The notes below the pieces were generated by a model, which did not search any database, had not been told where the DNA came from, and saw nothing but the letters and a program-made list of their open reading frames with translations. Position numbers and translations under genes: made by a program. Source: Tachypleus tridentatus (taxonomy: Eukaryota; Arthropoda; Merostomata; Xiphosura; Limulidae). Taken from it: a stretch of 64,000 bases of DNA. The stretch covers positions 167,469,874 to 167,533,873 of the forward strand of contig NC_134830.1 of assembly GCF_004210375.1 (NCBI RefSeq). Reading direction: 5' to 3'. This document shows, in pieces, positions 1 through 13,200 of the stretch (within the stretch, counting starts at the first letter, position 1; each line of letters opens with the position of its first letter).

Positions 1-1086
1 AATAACTTAAATAAATAAAGCTTATTTATTTACAACATAGATACGGTTTCTCTTTAACCCTTTAATACCTACACACGAGAAATTATGAACGTTAAGGAAA
101 ATCAGCACTAAACGTTTCGGTATTCCTGTGGGAATTTTAGAACGATGTCTTCAGTTTATTTTCAATAACGTTTATTTTTAATTCGACAAAAAATATTTAC
201 AGACAAGAAGAAAGGAGTTGTTATCTGAAACAGGCTTGTGGTAATGTTTGCTTTGTAGATGCACTGGTGTCACGGTTTTAGAGAACACGAGAACCTGTAT
301 TGTGATTTAAGTACATAGATGATATTGTTGTATTCGACCGTCTACTTTACACAGACTGAAAACGTTTCACATATATTTGAAGAACTGACATATAAGTGTA
401 ATTTTTACTTCAGAGCTTTCGACAAGAAGCGGGGAACTCAATTTCCTAAATGTCATTTCTAACTGTTCGCAAAGTAAACTTATAATAAGTGTATACAAAA
501 AAAAAACATGTCTAAACTGGTTTTCTTACCCTCAGATTCACATCATTATATGAAAAAAAACAACAACAACTAACACAGAACAAATCATGGATAACATCTG
601 TACTTTTAGTTCTGAAGGAAGCAAACTCAAGAAATGCGTACACACTGAAACTGAATAAATATCCGGATAGATTTATTTATGATTAATTCAGAAGTGTTTC
701 AGAGAAAATGAGGGTGCTTTTGTTATGTGAAAACACGACGATAAAGTTAACTTTACGAAATGTTCCATATATTAGTGAAGAATTAAAAGAGGCTTACAGT
801 CAGTAATATCAAAGTCAAGGCAAGAAATAAAACCTGTACAAAAAAATGTATCAATACGTTCTTCATACAATCCAGACGATACTTCCAAGAAACATTTAGA
901 CTTCCATAAAGACGTAGGAACAGACGACAGACGTACACTGAAAACGATATTTGTGAAGTAACTTTTAGAATATGCAATGAATTTTATATTGGAAAACGTG
1001 TCGTAATTAAGCCACATATTTGTTTTAACACGCCAGAGTCTTAATTCAATTCGATAAAGTAAAACAGCTAATAATTTTCTTCGTCG
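1..1086. other. No gene recognised
   Basis: AT-rich sequence with short open frames only. I see no splice-bounded coding similarity, tRNA or mobile element. Confidence 0.5.
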
Positions 1087-1310
1087 TTTGTTTGTTTTGA
1101 ATTTCTCCCAAAGCTATTCCAGGGCTGTCTGTGCTAGCCGTCCCTAATTTAGTAGTGTAAGACTAGAGAAAAGGCAGATAGTCATCACCACCCACCACCA
1201 ACTCTTTTACCAACGAATAGTTGGACTTCCCGTCACTTTATAACGACCCCGCGGCTGAAAGGGCGAGCATGTTTGGTGTGACCGGGATTCGAACCCACGA
1301 CCCTCGGATT
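1087..1310 (-). mobile_element. SINE family A, 5' truncated
   Basis: Reading the - strand shows the family body: the tRNA-like B box (ggttcgaat type, here seen as ggattcgaacc on +), the central segment with gactagctgcc, and the tail agatagccc...aaattc. The tRNA-like head is cut at about 1310, next to the CACTA-like element. Confidence 0.85.
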
Positions 1311-1559
1311 ACTTTGTACATAACACTATGTAACACAAATTTTGTTCCTGGATAGTATGTGTTATTTCCTAATTGCTTATGTTGTAAAAGTACAGAAAAT
1401 GGTCATTATTTCCTTCAAACTTTGCTTTTGTGACCTGGATAATGAAATTTAGAAATTAACCTGTTTTCTATGTAAAAACGGGCAAAAGGTCTGAATAAAA
1501 CAATATATGAATCAAGATTTACATGTATTTATACTAACGTTATACAAAAATGTTTAGAA

Positions 1560-2770
1560 GCGAGTAGTTTTTGAGATTTGCGACTGTAATGTATGTCACT
1601 TTCACGTATCAGCCCCCAAATATAGTCTCCCATCATGTTTTCGTTATACGCTCCTTTGTAGTAACGTTCAAAGTCTGGTATATCTTGGTGGAAGCGCTCG
1701 CCTTGCCCCTCTGAGTATTCTTCATGGTCTCTTTGAATTTATCAAGATGAGCGTTAAGGATATGGACTTTCAGGGACATCCTGCAGCCTATTTTACCGTA
1801 TTTTTTCACAAGAGCCTAAACCAATTCCACATAATTTTCGGCCTTGTGATTGTCCAAAAAGCCCCGAACCACTGCGACAAAGTTGCCCCAAGCTTTTTTT
1901 CCTTCCTACTGAGCTTCTTGGGGAATTCAGTGAACTTCAGGATCTTCTTTATTTGTGGTCCAACGAAAACACCAGCTTTGACCTTTGCCTCAGACACCTT
2001 AGGGAAGAAGTCTTGAAGGTACTTGAAGGCTGCAGACTCCTTATCAAGAGGTCCGGATACATGATAGCAGATGCATTCTTGCCAGCCTGACGTTTGGAAG
2101 GGTCCACCATGCAGAAGTAGCAATTGCTTGAGTGGTCAGTGGGTTCATGCCAAATTCTTGAAATAGCGAACTTCATGCTTTCTTTTCCCCTTTGTACCAA
2201 TTTGCAAAAGTGCAAAATAAAATTGTTATTGTGAAAAATAAATTTATTTTACCCACAACTAATGTGCAAGAGCTTCATGAAAAATTTTATTCGTGATATG
2301 TTTTCTGTACTATTGGTGTGTGTGTGTCTGCTTATAGCAAAGTCACATTAGGCTATCTGCTGAGACCACAGAGGGGAAGCGAACCGCTGATTTTAGCGTT
2401 GCAAATACGTTGACTTACAGCTAAACTAGCGGGGGCCTATATTATTGGAAATTAAAAAATATATGAAAAGATATTTAAATTTTAAAAGGTCTAAAGTTTA
2501 TATAATATAAAATCTTACTATTAAAGTAAGCAAAAATTGTCCGTCTTACCTTCTGGATTTTTTTTTTTTTTTTTGCAGTGCTCACAGGTAAAACGAGGTG
2601 CCCAAGGTTTGTATTGATCCCTAAAAGACATGCCGAAATATGCCTTGTAGGCTTCACACATTTTAGCAAATGCTGTCACAGAGTACTTTTTCGCTCTTGT
2701 TTTGATAAATTGGCCACATACATAGCAGAATACTTGCAGCTTCTTGATGCCATCTCTGATAAAATCAGAT
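1560..2770 (-). pseudogene. Transposase-like pseudogene of the CACTA/Chapaev-like element
   Basis: From right to left the fragments are a zinc-binding start (CYVCGQFIKTRAKKYS, then RFTCEHCKK at about 2770-2575), a stretch with CYFCMVDPSKR (about 2215-2080), a segment with AGVFVGPQIKKIL (about 2020-1940), and an end with NENMMGDYIWGLIRESD (about 1660-1600). The order matches a widespread, mostly unnamed transposon protein family of animals. Stops, frameshifts and a missing middle show it is dead. Confidence 0.6.
2314..2437 (-). mobile_element. SINE family B
   Basis: On the - strand it reads from the tRNA-like head (cgctaaaatcag, B-box-like) to the tail agatagcc...gctttgctataagc followed by CA repeats. 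It sits inside the CACTA-like element, so it is the younger insertion. Confidence 0.75.
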
Positions 2771-3213
2771 AGGTCTATGTGTCCACTTAGGCAGGTAGGA
2801 CTAAACTGAAGTGGTGAGTGATGAACCCCTGTGTATATATATTACTATGGAAAATTCTAGAAAATTTTAAAGGTTCTTGAGAATTCCCCTAAGTTCTACA
2901 ACATTCTAGAAATTTTTTAAGTTCTGCAACATTTTTTATAGTTCTCGAAAATTCTTATAAGTTTGAGAAAAAATTTTATCAGCTACTCAGCACTGAATTA
3001 TCCTGGAATGTTCTGGAAATTAGGTAAATTTGAAAATTTCATTACCCAGGTCACAATAGCAAAGTTTGAAGAGAAAAATAGGTCTTTTCTGTTTACTTTA
3101 GGCATAAGCAATTGGAAAATAACAGTTTCTGCCCAGTAACAAGAAACAGTGTAAAAATTTGTTACATAGTGTAATTATTCAGAGGCTTATAATTGTCTGT
3201 AGGCTTATGATGC

Positions 3214-3335
3214 GTCCCCCACTGGTATAGCGGTAAGTCTACGTATTTACAACGCTAAAATAAGGGGTTCGATTCCCTTTGGTGGACTTAGCAGATAGCC
3301 AGATGTGGCTTTGCTATAAGAAAACAAACACACAT
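3214..3335 (+). mobile_element. SINE family B
   Basis: The tRNA-like A box (tagcggtaagtc) and B box (ggttcgattcc) are followed by the tail agatagccagatgtggcttt and an AC-rich end. It has no downstream polymerase III terminator typical of a functional tRNA gene and belongs to a dispersed family. Confidence 0.8.
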
Positions 3336-3572
3336 ATACGCTTATGACATTATATATATCTTGTTTCGAAATCTTTAATAAACAGAGCACAGACACTCTA
3401 TTGTGTATTTTCCGCTTCACAACAAAAACCCAAACCACGTGACCTTTCATGTTCCACACTCTTCAATTTATGTGTGTAGTTTGATTCGTGTAAAGACACT
3501 TCTGAAGTAGTCGTAGAAACTATACGTTGAGAAATTAAATACAACCTCATTTCGAAGCTTATAGTCGGATTT

Positions 3573-3807
3573 TGGTTTGGTTCGAATTTCACGCAAAGCC
3601 ACACAAGGGCTATCTGCGCTAGCCGTCCCTAATTTTGCAGTGTGAGACAAGAGGGAAGGCAGCTAGTCATCACCACCCACCGTCAACTGTTGGGCTACTC
3701 TTTTACCAACGAATAGTGGGTTTGATCGTCACATTATAACGCCCCCATGGCTTAAAGAGCGAGCATCTTTGGCATGACAGGGATTCGAACCCGCGATTCT
3801 CAGATAT
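3573..3807 (-). mobile_element. SINE family A
   Basis: The + strand shows gaatttcacgcaaagcc at the tail end and gggattcgaacccgcgat at the tRNA-like head. The head is truncated just after the B box. Confidence 0.85.
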
Positions 3808-4989
3808 TTTAGGCGATATTGTATCTTCCTGTATGTTGCTCGAGTGTTGGTTGTTTCATAGGGTTTAGTCCTTTCTGTTTCACTATTTAGTCCTTCCTGT
3901 TTCACAATTACGTTTCTACTACTGTAATTAAAGATCAGTTAAATATAGTTACCTCAAACTTAGCGCATAGCTTTTTTTTTCAAATCAGAATAGAATCATA
4001 ACAAAATATATTTTAAATATACTTCAACAAGAAAGGCTTAAGGCATCTAATAAGTGCCCATGCGATTTGTTTATCGACAGTATTTATGGGATCTAATTGA
4101 AAATGGTTAAAATTAAGATATGTAAAACGAACACACATATTGCTTCATATAATAAGTTCTCTATTGTGTTGTGCGATAAGCCAAACCTTTTCTTAGTGAA
4201 TGCAAAGGCCGTAATAGTGATGTCGGCTAAATGATAAGGTAGTTCATGTAACGCTGTGTGTTAGATTAACTTATCGTCTCGTAACCTAGCAACGTTATCT
4301 TTGAACGGTGGCTATCAGGCTTTAGGTTCACTCTGTCCGTCTAACAGGATTTATTCTTTTCTGTGATATTTATATGTTAACACAGCAGAAAGGTGAGCTT
4401 AGTTGTTTTTAATTATAAGTTCTTAAGGCTTAAGATAAACAAATTATAATTCGTTTTTAAATCTTAATAACATTTATGCGTAGCAAAAAGTCTCAATAAT
4501 TACACGTATTTGTATTGTTGTATTGTAAGACAAGCTTGCAATTTGCCAATTTGATTTCATTCGCACGCATGAAATTATATTTTATGTTCAGTTTGCTTTT
4601 TTACGTGAAACAAGTAAGACTTAATGCTTTGCAACTCGTTAAACAATTTTGTTTTTTTATTAGGTTTATTTTTTATGTTGCTGAAACATTTTTAACACTA
4701 CCTATTGTACTCAAGTGAAACAATATTTTTTATTGTCAGTTTGACGTTTTTTGTCAGTAAACAACTGAGTGATTTTTATCTGAATTATGTTTTTCTTCTT
4801 TATTATTTTATCATGTTTGTAATTGTGAGAAATTTGTTGACGTGACATTTTGCACTCGTGAAATAATTTTATTCATCATAAGCTTGTCTATCTTATTTTG
4901 GTAAAAAAATTTGGTTTTCATAACATTATTATTGTGATTGTTAATTTGACATATTTTTAACAACAACGATTCTGTTTTTGTTAAACTAG
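3808..4989. other. Intergenic or 5' flank, possible noncoding first exon
   Basis: No coding sequence is visible. The stretch before cagcagaaag|gtgagc (donor at about 4392) is less AT-rich than its surroundings and could be the noncoding first exon that splices to 7216. This is inference from one donor site only. Confidence 0.2.
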
Positions 4990-5215
4990 TTTGTTTGTTT
5001 TGAATTTCGCGCAAAGCTACTCAAGGGCTATCTGCACTAGCCGTCTCTAATTTAGCAGTGTAAGACAAGAGGGAAGGCAGCTAGTCATTACCACCTACCG
5101 CCAGTTCTTGGACTACCCTTTTACCAACGAATAGTGGGATTGACCATCACTTTATAACGCCCCCACGACTGAAAGGGCAAGCATGTCTGGTGCGATGAGG
5201 TTTTTCGAATTACTG
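4990..5215 (-). mobile_element. SINE family A, truncated
   Basis: A family A copy from ttgaatttcgcgcaaagc to ggtgcgatgagg. The tRNA-like head is lost. Confidence 0.82.
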
Positions 5216-5448
5216 AAAAGTTTTATAAGTTGACCTTCTGTACCAGAAATGATTTTTAGTTTTGCAAACTTGATTGTTTGTAGTGGTTTGGATTTTATAA
5301 TTGGTATCGAGCTAGTAAAAAAAACAAAACATAAATTCATTGTCTGTCAACTTGACATTTCTACATTAACGAGAAAGTTTTGTTTTTCCTTGATAAGGTT
5401 TGTAAAAGTCAATCTTACTATTCATTAGTTAAAGAATAGCAGAAAAAA

Positions 5449-5568
5449 TGGTGGTGGATGGTGATGACTAGCTGCCTTCCCTCTAGTCGTACACTGGTAA
5501 ATTAGGGACGACTAGCGCAGATAGGCCTCGTGTAGCTTTGCGCGAAATTCAAAACAAACCAAACAAAT
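5449..5568 (+). mobile_element. SINE family A, 3' half
   Basis: Only the 3' half is present, from ggtggatggtgatgactagc to gcgcgaaattcaaaac. This is a typical 5' truncation. Confidence 0.8.
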
Positions 5569-5576
5569 GATTCCTT

Positions 5577-5690
5577 GCTCTCCAGTGGCACCTGCAGACT
5601 TACACCGTTAAAAACCGGGTTTCGATACCCGCAGTGAACAGAGCACAGATATCCAATTGTCCAGCTTTGTGCATAATTCCAAACAAACAA
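5577..5690 (+). mobile_element. SINE family C
   Basis: The tRNA-like head with gggtttcgatacccg is followed by gagcacagatatccaattgt and cagctttgtgcataattcc. It lies directly after the truncated family A copy. Confidence 0.72.
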
Positions 5691-6170
5691 TAAAAAAATT
5701 TGAATCCCGGTTTAGTATTTCGGTTGCTTCATGGTGTTACAAATCCAACTAACTGATTTTGAAAAAAAAGAATAATGTTGCAATATTTTGATTATTTTAT
5801 TTAAAAAAATGGAACTTTGTGTCATTGAACCATTTGTTTTCTAAAGTTAAGGTGAAGCCCCATGATAACTTAACATTTCTAGCTAAAGTAAGACACGATA
5901 CTTATTTCTTTTTCCATGTATACTACAAATAAAAGCTGTCAACCTACCTATCACCTTATAAAGGTAAACCGGAAATGACATTTCATCACAAATTTGGCAT
6001 TTAATAAACAACAAACATTTTACCCTGAATATAGCAGGTACGTTTGTTGTTTATTATATTACTATCTCATTCTAAAAAGTAGAACTTTTAAAATTTTGTA
6101 TAAGAGTTATAAGATCGCATGAGGAGGTAGCTAAATGACTAAAAAAATTATAATTAAAGAAGGCAACAAT

Positions 6171-6270
6171 AGTGTGTATGTGTTTTCTTATAGCAAAGAC
6201 ACACGGGCTATTTACTGAGTCTACAGAGGGAAATGAAACCTCTGATTTTAGCGTTGTAAATCTGTCTGGT
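6171..6270 (-). mobile_element. SINE family B
   Basis: Shows cttatagcaaagacacacgg at the tail end and ctctgattttagcgttgtaa in the tRNA-like part, with the head truncated. Confidence 0.7.
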
Positions 6271-6373
6271 AGTCTGGATTGTAAGTTATATACTTTAAAC
6301 CTATTCATAACATTAAATTAATTATGTTGTCTGGATCTTTGTAATTTCACTATTAGCGTTTACTCTTTTTTTT

Positions 6374-6656
6374 CGGCCCTGTACAGCCAGTTGGTTAAGG
6401 TACTGGACTCGTAATTTGAGGGTCGCGGGTTCAAATCCCCGTCACACCAAACGTGCTCACCCTTTCAGCCGTGAGGGCGTTATATTGATCTGATCAATCC
6501 CACTATTCGTTGTAAAAGAGTAGCCTAAGAGTTGGCGGCGGGTGGTAATGACTAGCTGCCTTCCCTCTAGACTTACACTGCAAAATTAGGAACGGCTAGC
6601 GCAGATAGCCCTCGAGTAGCTTCGCGCGAAATTAAAAATCAAACAAACAAACAAAC
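6374..6656 (+). mobile_element. SINE family A, full length
   Basis: A complete copy: tRNA-like head (cagttggttaaggtactgga, then gcgggttcaaatccccg), central segment with gtaatgactagctgcc, and tail agatagccctcgagtagctt ending in CAAA repeats. Confidence 0.88.
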
Positions 6657-6954
6657 TGAACCTAACCTTATTTTTAACTGCACGATGATGAAACGTTAAA
6701 AATAATTTCATTATAACACTCAACGTCACAATATATGTTTTAAAATCAAAATGTTAACTCACTTTCTTCAAATGAAAGTTTTCCTTGAAATTATACTTAT
6801 CTCTTAGTGAATTGTGACATCTATGTTGGATAAGTTTATCAGTTAACTTACTGATACTGATATTTTACAAGCGTTGATAGAAATATAATATAAAGTATAA
6901 AAATGTATGTTATTGATTAAGTGTATGAGAAGTGGGAAAAAAAACTGTTTCGTT

Positions 6955-7050
6955 TTGTTTAAAGTTACACAATAGGCTGTATTTGTGCTCTGCCCAATTC
7001 GGGTAATCGAATTCCAGATTTTTGTGTTGTAATTTTGTAAACCTACAGAG
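6955..7050 (-). mobile_element. SINE family C, degenerate
   Basis: Resembles family C inverted (gttacacaataggctgtat, then gggtaatcgaattccag). Weak copy. Confidence 0.45.
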
Positions 7051-7215
7051 GAAAAAAAAAAAAAAAACGGAAAAGTAAAGGTTATAAACATTACACTAGA
7101 AATATCCTTTTTTAAAATTTAATTTTCGATAACTATAACCCTAAAAATGATATCATATAAAAGTTATTAGACACAAATGCTTCGATTTCTTAATGTTTTT
7201 TTTGTATGTTTACAG

Positions 7216-7288
7216 AAGAAAATGAAAAGACGGGACAGGTTAATTCCTGGAATAATTCTATTAGCATGTCTGTGTGCTTTTTCCAAAG
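7216..7288 (+). CDS. Cadherin gene exon 1 (start codon and signal peptide)
   Basis: The ATG at 7222 opens MKRRDRLIPGIILLACLCAF, a typical signal peptide with a basic n-region and a hydrophobic core. The exon ends in phase 1 at a GT donor (AAAG|gtaaga). A good acceptor (tgtttacag) lies just before 7216, so an upstream noncoding exon is likely. The first coding ATG follows the acceptor by only six bases. Confidence 0.75.
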
Positions 7289-10200
7289 GTAAGATAAAGT
7301 TTTAGTTATATGAAATAAACCAAATATGCATATATAGCAGTGTTATAAGTTTATATGTAATCTGTAATAATGGCCACATTTAAGCAATGATTTTTCACGC
7401 TGCTATAATCTTGAGCGAATTCCTTAAACTAACGATAGGAAACATTTGTGGTGATTCAAAACGTTGAATTAATAGCACATCTTTCCGTCTGTTTAGAAAA
7501 TGAAATTACAAGTACTATTTGATATAAGGTTCGAAGTCTACTATTTTTCATACATGGTTAACTGAGGAATGTTTTTAAAGATAGAACAAAAGACGATAAC
7601 GTTGTAGAAGTTAGGAAAGACCGATAAAAATAAATATTAATTAGAAAAAACAAAGATTAACAGAACGAATAAACCGAAGCCAGAGAATCAAAACAAGAAA
7701 TAAACAAATACACTATGTAACAAAGATTTTACTTTTTCTTGTTACTCGGCAGAAAGTGTTATTTGCCAATTGCTTATGCCTAAAGTAAATGGAAAAGACC
7801 TATTTTTCTCTTCAAACTTTGCTTTTGTGACTTCCTAGCATATAACAAAAACAATATGGGAGAATATATTTGGGGGCTGATACGTAAAAGTGACTTACAT
7901 TACAGTCGCAATTCTCAAAAAACTACTCACTTCTGAACATTTTTGTATAAATACGTGTAAATCTTGATTCATATGTTGTTTTATTCAGATCTTAAATGAA
8001 AATGTGCAAATTTGCTTGTTCTTACATATAAAATAGGTTAATTTCTAAATTTAATTATCCAGGTCATTAAAGCAAAGTTTGAAGAGAATAATGGCCATTT
8101 TCTGTACTTTTACAACATAACCAATTAAGAAATAACACATACTGTCCAGGAACAAAATTTATGTTACATAGTGTTATGGAAAGCCAGTTTGGAACAGACC
8201 CTAACGAAATATATAAAAATAAAAACACTGTTGAAAGCCTGATAATGAAAGGAAAGTGCACATTAAAACATCTGGTGGAAATAAGCTTTGTGGAAATAGG
8301 TGGAAAGTATCATATGGTTACAATAACAGGAACGATAAAAAGTAGAGGTTATCTTTACAAACACTATTTATTATGTAAATCCACTTAAAATTGTGTAGTT
8401 TAAGAAATATCCAATATTTGAGACGTATAAAAACGTAGACTAGCTCTTGTTATTGTGATAAGTTCCCCAGGGGCTCAGTAGCATATTTGTGGAATTACAA
8501 TTCCAGAAACCGGGTTTCGATCCTCGTTATGGATATAACACAGGCAGCCTATTGTGTAGCTTTGTGCAAAACTTAAAAATAAAGCTAATGACAGGAACTT
8601 TAGTAACATTAGCATTAGTGACAGGAACCTTAGTGGCAGTAACTTTGGTGTAAATGACAATAAACATGAATGGATGTTTCAACGTGCCAGACAGTAAATC
8701 CAAGAATCCTTGATTGGCATGTCGTTTGAATGAGAAAATAAGAATAGCAATAGATGTTCGTAATTTTGAACAGATAAACTAAAGAAAAGATAGTTAGCCG
8801 ATAGTACTAAACCTTTCTATACTGTAACACCATAATACATTCACGGTTCCAAAACGCTGAGCGCGAATTATTATAAGTATTATTACTTTTTTTTTGCGTT
8901 GAAAGGACGTGACTCATAGGTTGAAGGACAGAGAACCGGGCACGTTAATTATATTGTCACATCTATCCCAACAATGAAGTCTAAAAAAACACTTAGAAGA
9001 ACCATCAAGAGACTTTTGGTGATTTAAACTTTCTTTGATCAGTAACATACTGTAGAATAAAAATAACGAAACGTGTAAAGTTTAAATTAAGCTAGATAAA
9101 CAAAAATAAGAACAGACAAAAAATTGTTAGAATATAACGGACAAGAGAAAATTGTTAGAATGTAGTCGAACAGAAAAAATTGTTAAATATAACGGACCAA
9201 GAAAAAATTGTTAGAGTGTATCGGAACAAGAAAAAATTGTTAGAATATAGTCGAACAGAAAAAAATTGTTAGAATATAGTCGAACAGAAAAAAATTGTTA
9301 GAATATAGTCGAACAGAAAAAATTGTTAGAATATAGTCGAACAGAAAAAAATTGTTAGAATATAGTCGAACAGAAAAAAATTGTTAGAATATAACAGAAC
9401 AAGAGAAGGTTGTTAGAATGTAATCGAACAGAAAAAAATTGTTTGAATTTAACGGAACAAGGAAAATTGTTAGAATGTAACAGAACAAGAAAAACTAAAG
9501 AGTAATTACGTTTTCGAAACTATTTTGAAAAAGCATTTTATTTTAGGCATCGTCACAACGTGTAATTCTAAACATTTCTTAACCTCAGTTATCCACACAA
9601 GACAAACTTCATCTGATCTTCTCACACGTTTTGTCAGTTTTATTTCCTATACCTACATACTAGATCGTGTTCATAACGTTTTGATCAGAACCTACAAAAT
9701 ATATTCTAAGTATCAATCTTTCCACAAGGAAACCTACTTCCTACAAAACATCCTAGTAAAGAATAGTTACCTAGGAAACCTTCTACACAATGTAATATAC
9801 AAAACCTACAAAATATATTCTAAGTATCAATCTTTCTACAAGGAAACCTACTTCCTTCAAAACATCGTAATAAAGAATAGTTACCTAGGAAACCTTCTAC
9901 ACAAAGTAATATACAAAACCTACAAAATATATTCTAAGTATCAATCTTTCCACAAGGAAACCTACTTCCTTCAAAACATCCTAATAAAGAACAGTTACCT
10001 AGGAAACCTTCTACACAAAGTAATATACAAAACCTACAAAATATATTCTAAGTATCAATCTTTTCACAAGAAACCCTACTTCCTTCAAAACATCCTAGTA
10101 AAGAATAGTTACCTAGGAAACCTTCTACACAATGTAATATACAAAACCTACAAAATATATTCTAAGTATCAATCTTTGCACAAGGAAACCTACTTCCTTC

Positions 10201-13200
10201 AAAACATCGTAATAAAGAACAGTTACCGAGGAAACCTTCTACACAAAGTAATATACAAAACCTACAAAATATATTCTAAGTATCAATCTTTGCACAAGGA
10301 AACCTACTTCCTACAAAACATCCTAGTAAAGAATAGTTACCTAGGAAACCTTCTACACAATGTAATATACAAACCTACAAAATATATTCTAAGTATCAAT
10401 CTTTCCACAAGGAAACCTACTTCCTTCAAAACATCGTAATAAAGAATAGTTACCTAGGAAACCTTCTACACAAAGTAATATACAAAACCTACAAAATATA
10501 TTCTAAGTATCAATCTTTGCACAAGGAAACCTACTTCCTACAAAACATCCTAGTAAAGAATAGTTACCTAGGAAACCTTCTACACAATGTAATATACAAA
10601 ACCTACAAAATATATTCTAAGTATCAATCTTTCCACAAGGAAACCTACTTCCTTCAAAACATCGTAATAAAGAATAGTTACCTAGGAAACCTTCTACACA
10701 ATGTAATATACAAAACCTACAAAATATATTCTAAGTATCAATCTTTCCACAAGGAAACCTACTTCCTTCAAAACATCGTAATAAAGAATAGTTACCTAGG
10801 AACCTTCTACACAATGTAATATACAAAACCTACAAAATATATTCTAAGTATCAATCTTTGCACAAGGAAACCTACTTCCTTCAAAACATCCTAATAAAGA
10901 ACAGTTACCTAGGAAACCTTCTACACAAAGTAATATACAAAACCTACAAAATATATTCTAAGTATCAATCTTTGCACAAGAAAACCTACTTCCTTCAAAA
11001 CATCCTAATAAAGAACAGTTACCTAGGAAACCTTCTACACAAAGTAATATACAAAACCTACAAAATATATTCTAAGTATCAATCTTTGCACAAGAAAACC
11101 TACTTCCTTCAAAACATCCTAGTAAAGAATAGTTACCTAGGAAACCTTCTACACAAAGTAATATACAAAACCTACAAAATATATTCTAAGTATCAATCTT
11201 TTCACAAGAAAACCTACTTCCTTCAAAACATCCTAGTAAAGAATAGTTACCTAGGAAACCTTCTACACAAAGTAATATACAAAACCTACAAAATATATTC
11301 TAAGTATCAATCTTTTCACAAGAAACCCTACTTCCTTCAAAACATCCTAGTAAAGAATAGTTACCTAGGAAACCTTCTACACAATGTAATATACAAAACC
11401 TACAAAATATATTCTAAGTATCAATCTTTGCACAAGAAAACCTACTTCCTTCAAAACATCCTAATAACGAACAGTTACCTAGGAAACCTTCTACACAAAG
11501 TAATATACAAAACCTACAAAATATATTCTAAGTATCAATATTTTCACAAGGAATCCTACTTCCTACAAAACATCCTAATAAAGAATAGTTACCTAGGAAA
11601 CCTTCTACACAATGTAATATACAAAACCTACAAAATATATTCTAAGTATCAATCTTTGCACAAGAAAACCTACTTCCTTCAAAACATCCTAATAAAGAAC
11701 AGTTACCTAGGAAACCTTCTACACAAAGTAATATACAAAACCTACAAAATATATTCTAAGTATCAATCTTTCCACAAGGAAACCTACTTCCTTCAAAACA
11801 TCCTAATAAAGAACAGTTACCTAGGAAACCTTCTACACAAAGTAATATAAAAAACCTACAAAATATATTCTAAGTATCAATCTTTCCACAAGGAAACCTA
11901 CTTCCTTCTAAACATCGTAATAAAGAACAGTTACCTAGGAAACCCTCTACACAAAGTAATATACAAAACCTACAAAATATATTCTAAGTATTAATATTTT
12001 CACAGGGAAACCTACTTCCTTCAAAACATCGTAATAAAGAATAGTTACCTAGGAAACCTTCTACACAAAGTAATATACAAAACCTACAAAATATATTCTA
12101 AGTATTAATATTTTCACAGGGAAACCTACTTCCTTCAAAACATCGTAATAAAGAACAGTTACTCAGGAAACCCTCTACACAAAGTAATATACAAATTATT
12201 TAATGAGGAATATGAAAAATGTCTCCTTATTCCTAATTTTCCAAAGAGTCCCAGTAATCTTTCCTTCCTGTCCCGGGCAAATAGAGCACTTCTTTAAAAA
12301 CAAACCAAATTAAATAGCTAGTTGATCAAACTGTTTTACCCTCTAACACAACTAAGACTTGCCTATAAATCTTACTTTTGACTTAACCGACAGTTTGTTT
12401 TTACTTTAAAGACTGGATACCCAAACTACAACGTTTTTTGTGATATCTGACAGGCTATCTATAACGGTTAAACAACTCACCATTTGAAAGTAAGAATCTT
12501 TAAATGTAGAACTGATAAGAAAATCCTTCAACTCTGAACTAATCGCGCACATTGTACACCAATTAATCTTCCTTTCTCAGAAGATAAAGTTAGTCCATCA
12601 GAGTGGCTAACTGTCAGAATTTTAAGATTTCTTCCCAGTCAATAAATTCGTTGTTTTAACCCATGAACATGTTAATACTTTTCATTTATTGGTTATAAAT
12701 TCGTTGTTTTAATCCATGAACATGTTAATACTTTTCATTTATTGGTTATAAATTCGTTGTTTTAATCCATGAACATGTTAATACTTCTCATGTATTGGTT
12801 ATAAATTCGTTGTTTTAATCCATGAACATGTTAATACTTTTCATTTATTGGTTATAATGTTTCATGACAATAAAATAAACCTTGTTAGTGGATTAGGCTA
12901 CGTTTTTTGTTACTGCATTACTCTGATGTTTTGTTTTTTATGTAGAATATTGTCTTTATTTAAGTTAGATGGTCTGATTACTTTTCTAATTGTTTTATTT
13001 ATAATGTTTTATCATAATAAAGTATTTCTTCACATCATTAGTTGTCTATATAACATTCTTCTCATTATATTTAGAATACTAGCTTTGTTAAAATTAGAAA
13101 CTATGTTAACTTTGCGTTTAAAACAGAAATTAACATTTTTGACAATCTTCCCATGTTTCTGTATCAATAAATATCTCTGTCCTTAAAAAATATTCTACTT

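Larger units (their letters stand above)
1324..3171 (-). mobile_element. CACTA/Chapaev-like DNA transposon, internally deleted, with TAA target duplication
   Basis: The left end CACTATGTAAC and the right end GTTACATAGTG are inverted. Inverted similarity continues for about 130 bp (1324-1455 against 3040-3171). TAA flanks both sides (1321-1323 and 3172-3174). Terminal CACTA plus a 3-bp duplication fits the CMC (CACTA/Mirage/Chapaev) superfamily. At 1,848 bp it is shorter than an autonomous copy. The coding remains run on the - strand. A SINE-B copy has landed inside it. Confidence 0.7.

Noticed and set aside
1747..2016. Open frame of 89 residues on +
   Set aside because: It is antisense to the transposase-like pseudogene on the - strand.
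9525..11850. Three long open frames that look like a repeat protein
   Set aside because: They come from the 114-bp tandem array. Variation is not codon-aware and no splice or signal context supports a gene.
12848..13186. 112-residue hydrophobic open frame on + before exon 2
   Set aside because: It starts in a 53-bp repeat, is AT-rich and low in complexity, and has no recognisable similarity.
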